From the NCBI GenBank assembly GCA_016713105.1, contig JADJPS010000021.1, positions 124,001-188,000 on the forward strand: a stretch of 64,000 nt of DNA, written 5' to 3'. This document shows, piece by piece, positions 36,736 through 44,888 of the stretch (position 1 is its first letter; each line of letters begins with the position of its first letter). Source of the stretch: Devosia sp. (lineage in GTDB: Bacteria; Pseudomonadota; Alphaproteobacteria; Rhizobiales; Devosiaceae). Both the position numbers and the translations under genes were made by a program. Below the pieces are notes generated by a model that saw only the letters and a program-made list of their open reading frames with translations, did not search any database and had not been told where the DNA came from.

Positions 36736-37559
36736 GCGAGAGTGACGTCATCCTGCAGGCACGCGGGCTCTACAAGCGCTACGGTCGGGTCATTGCCCTG
36801 GACGGTGCCGACTTCGATCTCAGGCGCAATGAGATCCTGGCGGTGATCGGTGACAATGGCGCGGGCAAGTCAACCCTGATCAAAGCACTCTGCGGTGCAG
36901 TCATCCCGGACTCCGGCGAAATCCAGCTTGATGGCCGGAACGTGAATTTCCGCTCGCCGATGGATGCCCGCGAGGCCGGGATCGAGACGGTGTACCAGAA
37001 CCTGGCGCTATCGCCGGCGCTGTCGATCGCGGACAACATGTTCCTCGGTCGCGAGATCCGAAAAGCCGGGTGGACAGGCACCATCTTCCGTCGTCTCGAC
37101 CGTGCCAGGATGGCGGCCATCGCGAGGGAGAAGCTGAGCGAGCTTGGCCTGCTCACCATCCAGAACATCCACCAGTCGGTGGAAACGCTCTCGGGCGGGC
37201 AGCGTCAGGGCGTCGCGGTGGCGCGGGCCGCCGCCTTCGGGTCGCGCGTGGTGATCATGGACGAACCGACCGCGGCGCTCGGTGTCAAGGAGAGCCGGCG
37301 CGTCCTGGAACTGATGCTGGATGTGAAGAAGCGCGGCTTGCCGATAGTCCTCATCTCACACAACATGCCGCACGTTTTCGAGGTCGCCGACCGAATCCAC
37401 ATCCATCGGCTGGGCAAGCGGATAGCGATCATCGACCCGAAGGAGTATTCCATGTCGGACGCGGTGGCGATCATGACCGGGGCAATGAAGCCTCCGGTCG
37501 AGGGCGCCACCGGGCCGGCCATTCACTACACCGGCCAGGAGGCCCCGCAGGTCCAATGA
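36732..37559 (+). CDS. sugar ABC transporter ATP-binding protein (FrcA-like)
   Basis: A 275-aa single ATPase cassette, unlike the double RbsA type, which is a feature of FrcA. Walker A is GDNGAGKST, the Q-loop lies in IETVYQNLALS, the signature is LSGGQRQGVAVARAA, Walker B is VVIMDEPTAALG, and the switch His is in LISHNMPHV. A C-terminal extension (MKPPVEGATGPAIHYTGQE) follows the cassette. It overlaps both neighbours by 4 bases, so permease, ATPase and dehydrogenase are coupled. Confidence 0.93.
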   Translation: MSESDVILQARGLYKRYGRVIALDGADFDLRRNEILAVIGDNGAGKSTLIKALCGAVIPDSGEIQLDGRNVNFRSPMDAREAGIETVYQNLALSPALSIADNMFLGREIRKAGWTGTIFRRLDRARMAAIAREKLSELGLLTIQNIHQSVETLSGGQRQGVAVARAAAFGSRVVIMDEPTAALGVKESRRVLELMLDVKKRGLPIVLISHNMPHVFEVADRIHIHRLGKRIAIIDPKEYSMSDAVAIMTGAMKPPVEGATGPAIHYTGQEAPQVQ

Positions 37560-38602
37560 CGAAGATGCGTGCACTCGTGCTCGAAAAACAGCACGAACTC
37601 AGTCTGCGCGACATCGACCTGCCGCTGCAGGTCGGCCCGGGGCAGGTCAAGATCAAGCTACATACGGTCGGCGTTTGTGGTTCAGACGTGCACTACTACA
37701 CGCACGGCCATATCGGGCCATTCGTGGTGAAGGCGCCGATGGTGCTGGGTCATGAGGCGGCCGGGACGATTGTCGAGATCGGAACCGGGGTGGCCGGTCT
37801 CAAGGTCGGGGACCGCGTCTGCATGGAACCGGGCGTTCCGGATCCCGACTCGAAGGCGAGCCGGCTCGGCATGTACAATATCGATCCGGCAGTGACGTTC
37901 TGGGCAACTCCGCCAGTCCACGGGGTCCTGACGCCGTACGTGGTTCATCCGGCCAACTACACCTTCAAGCTGCCCGACAATGTGAGCTTTGCCGAGGGCG
38001 CCATGGTCGAGCCGTTCGCGGTCGGCATGCAGGCGGCGACCAAGGCGCGGATCGCGCCCGGCGACACGGCAATCGTCATGGGCGCCGGCCCGATCGGCAC
38101 AATGGTAGCGCTGGCGGCGCTCGCCGGCGGCTGCTCGCGGGTGATCATCACCGACCTGGCGCAGCCCAAGCTCGACATTGCCGGGCAGTACCAGGGGATC
38201 ATCCCGGTCAATATTCGTGAGGCGAACCTGCTGGCCGAAATCAACCGGCTGACCGACAATTGGGGCGCCGACGTGGTGTTCGAGTGCTCGGGCTCGCCGC
38301 GGGCCTGGCAGGGCATTGTCGAGGTGGTGCGCCCCGGCGGCACCATCGTGATCGTCGGGCTGCCGGTCGAACCGGTGAACTTCGACATCGCCTCGCTGTC
38401 GGTGAAGGAAATCACCATCGCTTCGGTGTTCCGCTATGCGCACCAGTACGAGCGCGCCATCGCGCTGATGGCGTCGGGTCGCGTCGACCTGAGGCCGCTG
38501 ATCTCGGAGACCTTCAGCTTCGAGGAGTCGATCAAGGCCTTCGACCGTGCCGTCGAGGGGCGGCCGACCGATGTGAAGCTGCAGATATTGATGGACGCAT
38601 AG
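37556..38602 (+). CDS. zinc-type polyol dehydrogenase (xylitol/sorbitol dehydrogenase-like)
   Basis: A 348-aa medium-chain dehydrogenase, probably oxidising a polyol such as xylitol or sorbitol to the ketose with NAD+. The catalytic-zinc region is GVCGSDVHYYTHGHIG and LGHEAAGTIVEIG, and the cofactor loop is VMGAGPIGTMVALAAL. The four Cys of the structural-zinc lobe are absent: the lobe reads EPGVPDPDSKASRLGMYNID. This variant is known in alphaproteobacterial xylitol dehydrogenases. It starts inside the ATPase stop, tying the importer to polyol oxidation. The exact substrate is not readable. Confidence 0.88.
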   Translation: MTKMRALVLEKQHELSLRDIDLPLQVGPGQVKIKLHTVGVCGSDVHYYTHGHIGPFVVKAPMVLGHEAAGTIVEIGTGVAGLKVGDRVCMEPGVPDPDSKASRLGMYNIDPAVTFWATPPVHGVLTPYVVHPANYTFKLPDNVSFAEGAMVEPFAVGMQAATKARIAPGDTAIVMGAGPIGTMVALAALAGGCSRVIITDLAQPKLDIAGQYQGIIPVNIREANLLAEINRLTDNWGADVVFECSGSPRAWQGIVEVVRPGGTIVIVGLPVEPVNFDIASLSVKEITIASVFRYAHQYERAIALMASGRVDLRPLISETFSFEESIKAFDRAVEGRPTDVKLQILMDA

Positions 38603-38614
38603 GACACGCAACAT

Positions 38615-38692
38615 CCCTCACCCGCAGCGGGTGGGGTGGCACTGCGGTGCTTGCGTCCCCTCCCCCTCTGGGGAAGGGGCTAGGGTGAGGGG
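38615..38692. repeat. nested inverted repeat, REP-like
   Basis: CCCTCACCC (38615-38623) and GGGTGAGGG (38683-38691) bracket a GC-rich core that itself contains CCCCTCCCCCTCTGGGGAAG followed by GGGC, a second imperfect hairpin. Such CCCTCACCC...GGGTGAGGG units are widespread between genes in Rhizobiales. It lies in the 99-base gap between the polyol dehydrogenase and SDR genes. The final GAGGGGAAG also serves as the SDR ribosome-binding site, so folding could modulate SDR translation. Confidence 0.6.
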
Positions 38693-38701
38693 AAGTACAA
38701 G

Positions 38702-39484
38702 ATGGATCTGGGGCTGGCCAACAAACTCGCCGTCATCACCGGCGGCAGCGTCGGCATCGGGCTGGCGGTGGCGGAGGGTTTTGCCGCCGAGGGCGCCAGT
38801 GTGCTGCTCACGGCACGCGGCAGGGATCGGGTCGAGGCCGCGGCCGCAGACATCGCCAGGACGTTCGGTGTCAGGGCGCTGGGTGTCGCGGCGGACGTGG
38901 CCACCGCCGCCGGCTGCGACGCGGTTATCGCCGCGGCACAGGGCATGGGCGGCGCCGACATCCTCATCAACAATGCCGGGACCGGCTCCAACGAGACCAT
39001 CGCCGAGGCGGACGACACCAAGTGGCAGTACTACTGGGACCTGCACGTCATGGCTGCGGTGCGCCTCGGCCGGGGTCTCGTGCCGCAGATGAAGGCGCGT
39101 GGCGGCGGCGCCATCATCCACAATGCCTCGATCTGTGCCGTGCAGCCGCTGTGGTACGAGCCGATCTACAATACCACCAAGGCGGCGCTGATGATGTTTT
39201 CCAAGACCCTCGCCAACGAGGTGGTCGGCGACAATATCCGCGTCAACACCATCAACCCGGGACTCATTCTGACGCCCGACTGGATCAAGACCGCCAAGCA
39301 GATCGCTGGCGAGGCCGGCTGGGAAGCGCACCTCCAGGGCGTCGCCGACGAGGCCGGGGGCATGAAGCGCTTCGCCACGCCGGAGGAACTCGCCAGCTTC
39401 TTTGTCTTCCTCTGCTCGGACAAGGCCAGCTACTCGACCGGCTCGACCTACTTCGTCGATGGCGGCTGGCTCCGGACAGTGTAG
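38702..39484 (+). CDS. short-chain dehydrogenase/reductase
   Basis: A 260-aa classical SDR. The cofactor motif is TGGSVGIGLAVAEGFA, the structural motif NNAG is present in ILINNAGTGS, the catalytic Ser lies in IIHNASICAVQP, and YxxxK is YNTTK. The C-terminal VDGGWLRTV is typical. It is on the same strand as the importer and polyol dehydrogenase, separated by an inverted repeat. It may act on the same sugar or polyol. Substrate and cofactor preference are not clear. Confidence 0.9.
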   Translation: MDLGLANKLAVITGGSVGIGLAVAEGFAAEGASVLLTARGRDRVEAAAADIARTFGVRALGVAADVATAAGCDAVIAAAQGMGGADILINNAGTGSNETIAEADDTKWQYYWDLHVMAAVRLGRGLVPQMKARGGGAIIHNASICAVQPLWYEPIYNTTKAALMMFSKTLANEVVGDNIRVNTINPGLILTPDWIKTAKQIAGEAGWEAHLQGVADEAGGMKRFATPEELASFFVFLCSDKASYSTGSTYFVDGGWLRTV

Positions 39485-39486
39485 GC

Positions 39487-40926
39487 CTATTCGGCCGGCT
39501 GCTCGACAATGCGGTGTCGGGTGCTCCGGGCGATTTGCCACAGGATGGGAACAGCGGCCAGCGGCACCACGACGAAAAGTCCGTAGAGCCAATTGGATGC
39601 TGCAATCGTGGTTGCCTCCGTCTGGCCTGCAGCTAGGCCGGCGCCGTTGACGATCACACCGGCGATCGCGGCACCAAGACCGCTCGCAAACAACTGCACC
39701 ATCGAGATCGAGGCCGTCGTGAGGTCGCCTTCGCCGGTCGGTGCCGCCCGCAGCAGCCGAGCCGAGACATGTGGCCACGAGATGCCGATGCCGAGGCCGA
39801 GCAGTACCAGCGCGATCCCGACCGGGACGAGCGGGAGCAGGTCGCCGGCGGGATTGCTGCGGCCGAGAAACAGCGCCAGGCCGAAGATGGCGATGGCCTG
39901 CAGCATCGGGCCGGCGAGCATCACCGCCCGGGCACGGGGTCCGGTCCAGCTTGATGTGAGGACCGAGCCGGAACTCCAGCCGACCGCGACCAACGCCACC
40001 ATGTAGCCGGCGACGAGCGGGCTTTGGCCGTGCAGGCCCTGCACGAACAGCGGCACGAACATGTCACAGACGATGGCGAGGTTGAGCAGCAGCATCGCGG
40101 CAAAGAGCGGTGACAGGGGAGAGGTCAACGAGAAGGTCCCGCGCGGAAACAGGCGCGTTTCGCGGTGCTGGTCGATCACGCCCAGCGCGAGGATCGCCAG
40201 CACCGCGAGCCCGACCAGCAGCGCAGGCAGCAAGACGCTGCCGGTCAGGATTGAGGCAACCGACACGGCGAGCACGGCGCCTGTCAGCAGCAGGATTTGC
40301 AGGACCGGGACGCGCGCCATACCTCGTTCGTCGCTCCTTGCCGGGATGACCCGGTAGGCGACGAGGCCGAGCACTCCGGCGGCCGGGACCAGGAGCCAGA
40401 AAGCCCAGCGCCATGCGTCCAGCAGGGCGAATGCGCCGCCCACCGCCGGTCCGATCAGTGTAGCTACTCCCCAGACGCTCGAGATCAGAGCGAAGGCGCG
40501 GCCCCAAAGGGCCTGCGGGAAGACCTGTCGGATCATCGCGTAGCTCATGGCTGTCAGCAGTCCCGCGCCGAACCCTTGAACGGCGCGACCGACGAGCATG
40601 GTCTCCATGTTCGGCGCTGCCCCACACACGAGGCTGCCGACTGCGAACCCGAGCGCCGCAAAGACGTAGCTGCCGCGTGGACCGATGCCAAACGGCCGTA
40701 CCGCGGCAAAAATCGCGGCGATGATCGAGGCCACGATGAACACGGTGGTGTTCCAGGCGAACAGCTCGAGCCCACCGATCTCGCGCACGACGGATGGCAG
40801 GAGGGTGGAGCCGATGAAGGTCTCCAGCGCCTGCAGTCCCACACCGCCGGCGAACACCGCCACAGCGAGCCCTCGACCGTTGGAAAACAGTTCGCGCCAT
40901 CCGTCCGGGCTGGGTCTGTTGGCCAT
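39487..40926 (-). CDS. MFS transporter, DHA2-like, under SoxR control
   Basis: A 479-aa major-facilitator protein with about 12-14 hydrophobic helices. Motif-A-like and motif-C-like regions are seen in MLVGRAVQGFGAGLLTAMSY and VWGVATLIGPAVGGAFALLD. The fold and the early QALETFIGSTLLPSVV segment fit drug:proton antiporters. ATG 40926 has GGAG 8 bases upstream. The promoter reading this gene carries a near-ideal SoxR box, so expression should rise with redox-cycling compounds. A role in exporting phenazine- or quinone-like toxins is inferred. It is convergent with the SDR gene, 2 bases apart. Confidence 0.9.
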   Translation of the reverse strand: MANRPSPDGWRELFSNGRGLAVAVFAGGVGLQALETFIGSTLLPSVVREIGGLELFAWNTTVFIVASIIAAIFAAVRPFGIGPRGSYVFAALGFAVGSLVCGAAPNMETMLVGRAVQGFGAGLLTAMSYAMIRQVFPQALWGRAFALISSVWGVATLIGPAVGGAFALLDAWRWAFWLLVPAAGVLGLVAYRVIPARSDERGMARVPVLQILLLTGAVLAVSVASILTGSVLLPALLVGLAVLAILALGVIDQHRETRLFPRGTFSLTSPLSPLFAAMLLLNLAIVCDMFVPLFVQGLHGQSPLVAGYMVALVAVGWSSGSVLTSSWTGPRARAVMLAGPMLQAIAIFGLALFLGRSNPAGDLLPLVPVGIALVLLGLGIGISWPHVSARLLRAAPTGEGDLTTASISMVQLFASGLGAAIAGVIVNGAGLAAGQTEATTIAASNWLYGLFVVVPLAAVPILWQIARSTRHRIVEQPAE

Positions 40927-40969
40927 TCGCTACTCCATGCGTGGTGCGGCTTGCGCCATTGTGGTGCGT

Positions 40970-41000
40970 GGCCTACAACCTCAATCATGGTTGAGGTAAA
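40970..41000 (-). promoter_or_regulatory. SoxR box in the MFS promoter, overlapping the soxR start
   Basis: The perfect palindrome arms CCTCAA and TTGAGG, 6 bases apart, occupy 40979-40996 (CCTCAATCATGGTTGAGG). On the minus strand they fill the long 19-base spacer between -35 TTTACC (41000-40995) and -10 TAGGCC (40975-40970), the geometry used by MerR-type activators. The same box contains the soxR ATG at 40987, so bound SoxR would also cover its own start. Confidence 0.85.
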
Positions 41001-41475
41001 GAGACAAAACGCAGCCATCGCTCGCGAACTGACAGTGGGTCAGGTCGCGCGGCGCAGCGGTCTTGCGGTCTCGGCGCTGCACTTCTACGAACGGAAGGGA
41101 TTGATCCGCAGCTATCGCAACGCCGGCAACCAGCGCCGCTATGAGCGGGACGTGCTGAGGCGGCTGGCGATCATCCGGATGGGCCAGGAACTGGGCATCA
41201 CGCTCGCCGAGATCGGCGAGGCACTCGCGCGGGTGCCCGACGGCCAGACTCCATCTGCCGAGGATTGGCGGTCGCTGTCGCAGGTCTGGTACGATCGCCT
41301 CGACCGCCGTATCGTGCTGATGACCCGCTTGCGGGATGAACTCAATGGCTGCATCGGATGCGGCTGTCTTTCCACGCAAGGCTGCCCGCTGATCAATCCA
41401 AGCGACAGGCTGGCGGAGGAGGGGAGTGGACCGCGTCGCCTGCTGCGCGCCGGGCGCGACAGCTACAGGGGCTGA
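40987..41475 (+). CDS. soxR: redox-sensitive transcriptional activator SoxR
   Basis: A 162-aa MerR-family regulator. The DNA-binding domain (LTVGQVARRSGLAVSALHFY, ERKGLIRSYRNAGNQRRY) precedes a dimer helix and the [2Fe-2S] motif CIGCGCLSTQGC with Cys122, 125, 127 and 133. All cluster ligands are present. The ATG at 40987 lies inside the SoxR box and no ribosome-binding site is visible upstream, so the mRNA may be leaderless or read from further upstream. The only visible target is the divergent MFS gene, the pattern of soxS-less alphaproteobacteria. Confidence 0.94.
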   Translation: MVEVKRQNAAIARELTVGQVARRSGLAVSALHFYERKGLIRSYRNAGNQRRYERDVLRRLAIIRMGQELGITLAEIGEALARVPDGQTPSAEDWRSLSQVWYDRLDRRIVLMTRLRDELNGCIGCGCLSTQGCPLINPSDRLAEEGSGPRRLLRAGRDSYRG

Positions 41476-41551
41476 TTGGGGAACCTCCGCAGCAGGACGA
41501 CTTCTCCGCAGCGAAGCGCAAGGTTCTGCCGGCTCGCAGGTCGGAATATGC

Positions 41552-42037
41552 TCAGTCTTCGATGGCCTCGAGCGAGGGCAGTTGAGGGTCTGCACCCTCT
41601 CCAGTGACTTGCTGCCCGTCGCCGTTCCAGGTTCTGACCGCATCGCACGCGATGAGGTATTCCTTGTCACACTCCAGTGCTACGGCGGCAGCCAGGCTGG
41701 ATTCGTCCGGTTGGTCGCAGACAAACTTGTGCCAGTGCGGTCCCTCGGCGTGTTGCATGAAGATGTCGGCGACCCACCCATGCGGATAGCACCACAGGTT
41801 TGGCGCGCAATTCTCTTCGCCCAACCCGCTCTGCTCCATGCACTGTGTTACAGCGCAGGCCAGCGCATCATCGGCGAACTGGCCGAAACACACACCCAGC
41901 CCGGCTTCCGGTGCCTGGGAGACGGCGATACCGTTGAACGCCGGGAGCACGAAACTGTCGACGCCGTCGCCATCCTGAGCCGCTGCCGGCTGAAGGAACA
42001 GGCAACTGGCGAGCAGAAACAGGAACCGTCCCAACAC
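41552..42037 (-). CDS. secreted cysteine-rich protein, DUF4189-like
   Basis: A 161-aa exported protein. GTG 42037 is chosen because GGAGG lies 7 bases upstream and the signal peptide follows directly (GRFLFLLASCLFLQPAAAQ); an ATG further upstream lacks these. The mature part holds six cysteines in two similar blocks (GVCFGQFADDALACAVTQCM and FVCDQPDESSLAAAVALECD), resembling the repeated Cys pattern of DUF4189 proteins, and probably forms disulphides. The C-terminus is acidic. Function unknown; it is convergent with soxR. Confidence 0.65.
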   Translation of the reverse strand: MLGRFLFLLASCLFLQPAAAQDGDGVDSFVLPAFNGIAVSQAPEAGLGVCFGQFADDALACAVTQCMEQSGLGEENCAPNLWCYPHGWVADIFMQHAEGPHWHKFVCDQPDESSLAAAVALECDKEYLIACDAVRTWNGDGQQVTGEGADPQLPSLEAIED

Positions 42038-42139
42038 GTTGTGTCCTCCGGCAACGGTCTGAATCATGGCGTTGCCGGCCAAACTGATCAAGCCGAAAAT
42101 GGTGGCGGGCGCCGGATCGACCCAGCCGACGAACGCCAG

Positions 42140-42416
42140 AGGACGGGGCGTCGGGAGGATCGCCCCGTCCTGCAGCTATTGCCGGCCGCCACGGGAGGGA
42201 CGCGGCGACCGGCAGGGAGGACCGGCAGACTTGGGGTGCCGGTCCGTCCGCACGGAAGCCGCAGGGAAACGGCACCGAACGGAACTCTGTACTCTGGCGG
42301 TGGCGTGCATGCCCCGGGGGTACGGGGAGCGCGTTTGGGAATGCAATCGGCAGTGGCCTGCCTAGAGCAACGCGCTCCCCGCCGGCACGTACCTGTGGAC
42401 GCAGTAGTTACGTGCC
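42140..42416. other. array of four strong inverted repeats in a 370-base intergenic region
   Basis: The gap 42038-42407 has no convincing gene but holds four perfect stems: AGGACGGGGCG/CGCCCCGTCCT (42140-42150, 42161-42171), GGACCGGCA/TGCCGGTCC (42219-42227, 42237-42245), GGGGAGCGCGTT/AACGCGCTCCCC (42324-42335, 42369-42380) and GGCACGTA/TACGTGCC (42384-42391, 42409-42416). The last includes the stop codon of the receiver gene and may be its terminator. The array could be a structured RNA, stacked terminators or REP units. No T-tract follows any stem. Confidence 0.55.
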
Positions 42417-42854
42417 AACCGCCTCCAGGTGCTGGTTACGCACCCAGAAACTCACGATCGCCGCGGCTTCGCGACGATATGCAGTCACTTCGGAATGGCG
42501 CTCGAACACCGCATCCGCGCCAGCCTCGATCAAACGGTCGCGGACCTCCTTTTCGAGCGAGGGAGCCATTGCCGCGATCAGCAGCGTGTGGCCATCCCGC
42601 ATGCCTCGCAGCCGCGCGATGAAGTCGTGCGTAGCCGTCGATGAGGATTTCAGGTCGACAATGACCAGCCCCGGCAGTGCGGCGCGCTCGTCGTCGAGCA
42701 GGGCACCGATCTGCGCAGCACCGCTCAACTCGGTGTCCAGCCAGCTGACAGAGGGCGCGCCGTGAGCCAGCAGCATCCGGATCATCAGCCGGGCGGAATG
42801 GGAGTCATCGTCGACCAACGCCATAAAGGGCTGGCCAGCACCAAACGCGTTCAT
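42408..42854 (-). CDS. stand-alone receiver-like domain protein
   Basis: A 148-aa CheY-like protein without output domain. The acidic pocket is visible as VDDDS (residues 14-18), and the phosphoacceptor position is Asp67 in LVIVDLKSS. The conserved Thr/Ser is replaced in LLIAAMAPS, and the usual Lys before the last helix is not visible (AVFERHSEV). Normal phosphorylation signalling is therefore doubtful and it may be an atypical receiver. It has no kinase neighbour. The ATG at 42854 has GGAG 6-9 bases upstream. Confidence 0.7.
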   Translation of the reverse strand: MNAFGAGQPFMALVDDDSHSARLMIRMLLAHGAPSVSWLDTELSGAAQIGALLDDERAALPGLVIVDLKSSSTATHDFIARLRGMRDGHTLLIAAMAPSLEKEVRDRLIEAGADAVFERHSEVTAYRREAAAIVSFWVRNQHLEAVGT

Positions 42855-43121
42855 GAGGTGGCTCCTTCAGCCGCGCCGCGCGGCAACAGACCCGTACTTG
42901 GAACTAGTATGGCCGCGGGCCCTGAAGCGCCTCGAACCCGATGTGGTACGGATCCCAAGTTTCGGGAACGATCCCGAAAGCAGGCGCTGTGCTGCGACAA
43001 CCGGGCATATGGCGCCGATATGCTCAGGGGAAAAGGCAACCGCGCGTTACTGCGCCGTAACGTCGCTTGCGTTTAACATGTAAATCAGCGAGCATTTCCG
43101 CGGTTGGGATGGGGATGCGAA

Positions 43122-44863
43122 GTGGCGGGAGGAGAGCCATCCCGGGAGGCCGTCGAAGCTGCCCTGGCCGAGGTGCTGAACTGGCCTGGCCTCGCTCGTT
43201 CGCCTCAACTCTCCAAGTTTCTCAATTACATAGTTCAGGCTAAGCTGCGCGGCGACGAAGGTTCGATCAAGGCCTACTCAATTGCCGTGGATGTTTTCGG
43301 GCGGCCTCAGACGTTTGATCCCCAGTCCGATCCGATTGTCCGCGTGCAGGCTGGTCGCCTGCGAGCGGCACTTGCGGAGTACTATCGGGGAGAAGGGGGG
43401 CGAGCCCGGTAAGCCTGCACCTGCCGGTGGGACGTTACGTCCCTGAGTTCCTTCCCGGAAGCCATCGTCCCGCCCCTGTCCCGACGGATTCGCAGGCACC
43501 GCGCACCGCCGAAACCGACGCAAGCGTACCTGAAGGTGGGATATCCCCGCGTTCAGGCCGGCTGGGCGAAGCGTTGTTGGTGGTTGTGTTCGCGGCGGTG
43601 GCGCTCGCGATCGTGCTCACTCTGGGGCAGGTGCTGCAGCCTCGCCCGGCGCGCCTGGACGTGCCAGAGCGACCCTCGATCGCGGTTTCGGAGTTCGTCG
43701 TGGTCTCCGAGGATGATACCGGGCCGAGAAGTGTCGCCGGGTTGGCGATTGAACTGGTTACCGACCTCCGGCTCTTCGAAAACCTCGACGCGGTCTACTG
43801 GCAGGGAACATCGGCGACCTTCGATGGGGCTCCACTTGCCGGTTTCCAGCTGACCGGAATCGCGAGGGCGGAGAGTGGCCTTACGAGGGTCACAGCCAGC
43901 CTGAGACGCAGTGGGTCCGATCCTGCACTGTGGACCAAGACTCTGGAACTGAAGGTCGGCGAGGGGGAGCAAAGCATAGACGAGACCTCACGCACCTTCT
44001 CGGAGCAACTGGGGTCGCTGCGTGGTCCATTGCACCAGGACGGACTTCACTGGCTTGAATTGCACCCCGATCTGGCCGGAAACGAGACAGAGTACCTGTG
44101 CGCGCTGCTCTTCGGATCGTATCGCGCGAGCGGACGGATCGACGACGCGGCGCGAGCACGCGACTGCGTGTCGAACCTGCTGCAGCGGGAACCCGATTCC
44201 GCGCTGCTGCTGGCAATGAGCGGGGCTCTCCTCGTAGATGATCTTCGCGCCATTCAGGCGCCTGGCAACTTCGATCCCGAACCGATGCAGCAGGCGGCTA
44301 GACTGTTCGAGCGCGCGCTTGCGGCAGACGCGACATCGAGTCTGGTCTGGGAACTCTACGCGCACATGCTCGAGAATTCAGGGCGGTTCAGCGAGGCTGA
44401 CGCCGCCTACGGTTCCGCCGGGCAGTTGAACCCGGCCAACCTCGACGCCGCGGCAGGCTATGCCCGGATGCTCGTGCTTGCCGGTCGCTCGGCCAAGGGC
44501 ATTTCTCTGGCGCGCAATGCAATCGAGTCCGCACTCGGCCCGCCAGCATGGTACTTCGCTGCGCCCGCCATGGAGGCCTTGCGCAGCGGGGACAACTACA
44601 GCGCCATTGCCTACGGAGAGCAGCTTGCCGTCACCGACGCAGAATTGGGCACTGTTGTAGCAACCGTGGCAGCGCATCGGATCGATGCCAAGGACGTCCT
44701 CAATCGCCACTTCGTGCAGTTGCTGGACGTGACGCGCTTTCGTCGCTTCGGTATCCTGCCGGTGTTGCGTCAGCGAATCCGCGATACCGTGCTCGTCGAC
44801 CAGATCGGCAAGGAACTCGAGGCTGCGGGGGTGACACTCGCCGCACTCAGTGGCCGCTTCTAG
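43122..44863 (+). pseudogene. TPR protein with N-terminal DNA-binding-like domain, frameshifted
   Basis: The N-terminal part (AALAEVLNWPGLARSPQLSK, FLNYIVQAKLRG, FDPQSDPIVRVQAGRLRAAL) is the domain that precedes membrane TPR proteins in many Rhizobiales. It breaks off at EGGRAR in a run of six G (43396-43401). One more G would restore the frame to VSLHLPVGRYVPEFLPG. The rest has one transmembrane helix (LLVVVFAAVALAIVLTLGQV), a TolB-like segment and at least three TPR-like repeats (LVWELYAHMLENSGRFSEAD). Reconstructed length is about 580 residues. GTG 43122 or TTG 43104 could be the start. Role unknown, possibly regulatory. Confidence 0.75.
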
Positions 44864-44888
44864 TCTGCGGCCCAGCCCCGGAGTCAGC

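Noticed and set aside
34501..39484. Assigning fructose as the substrate of the sugar ABC operon
   Set aside because: Gene order matches FrcBCA, but the coupled polyol dehydrogenase and SDR point equally to a sugar alcohol or pentose, so the substrate is left open.
42140..42416. CRISPR array
   Set aside because: The four hairpins differ in sequence and length and there are no direct repeats with regular spacers.
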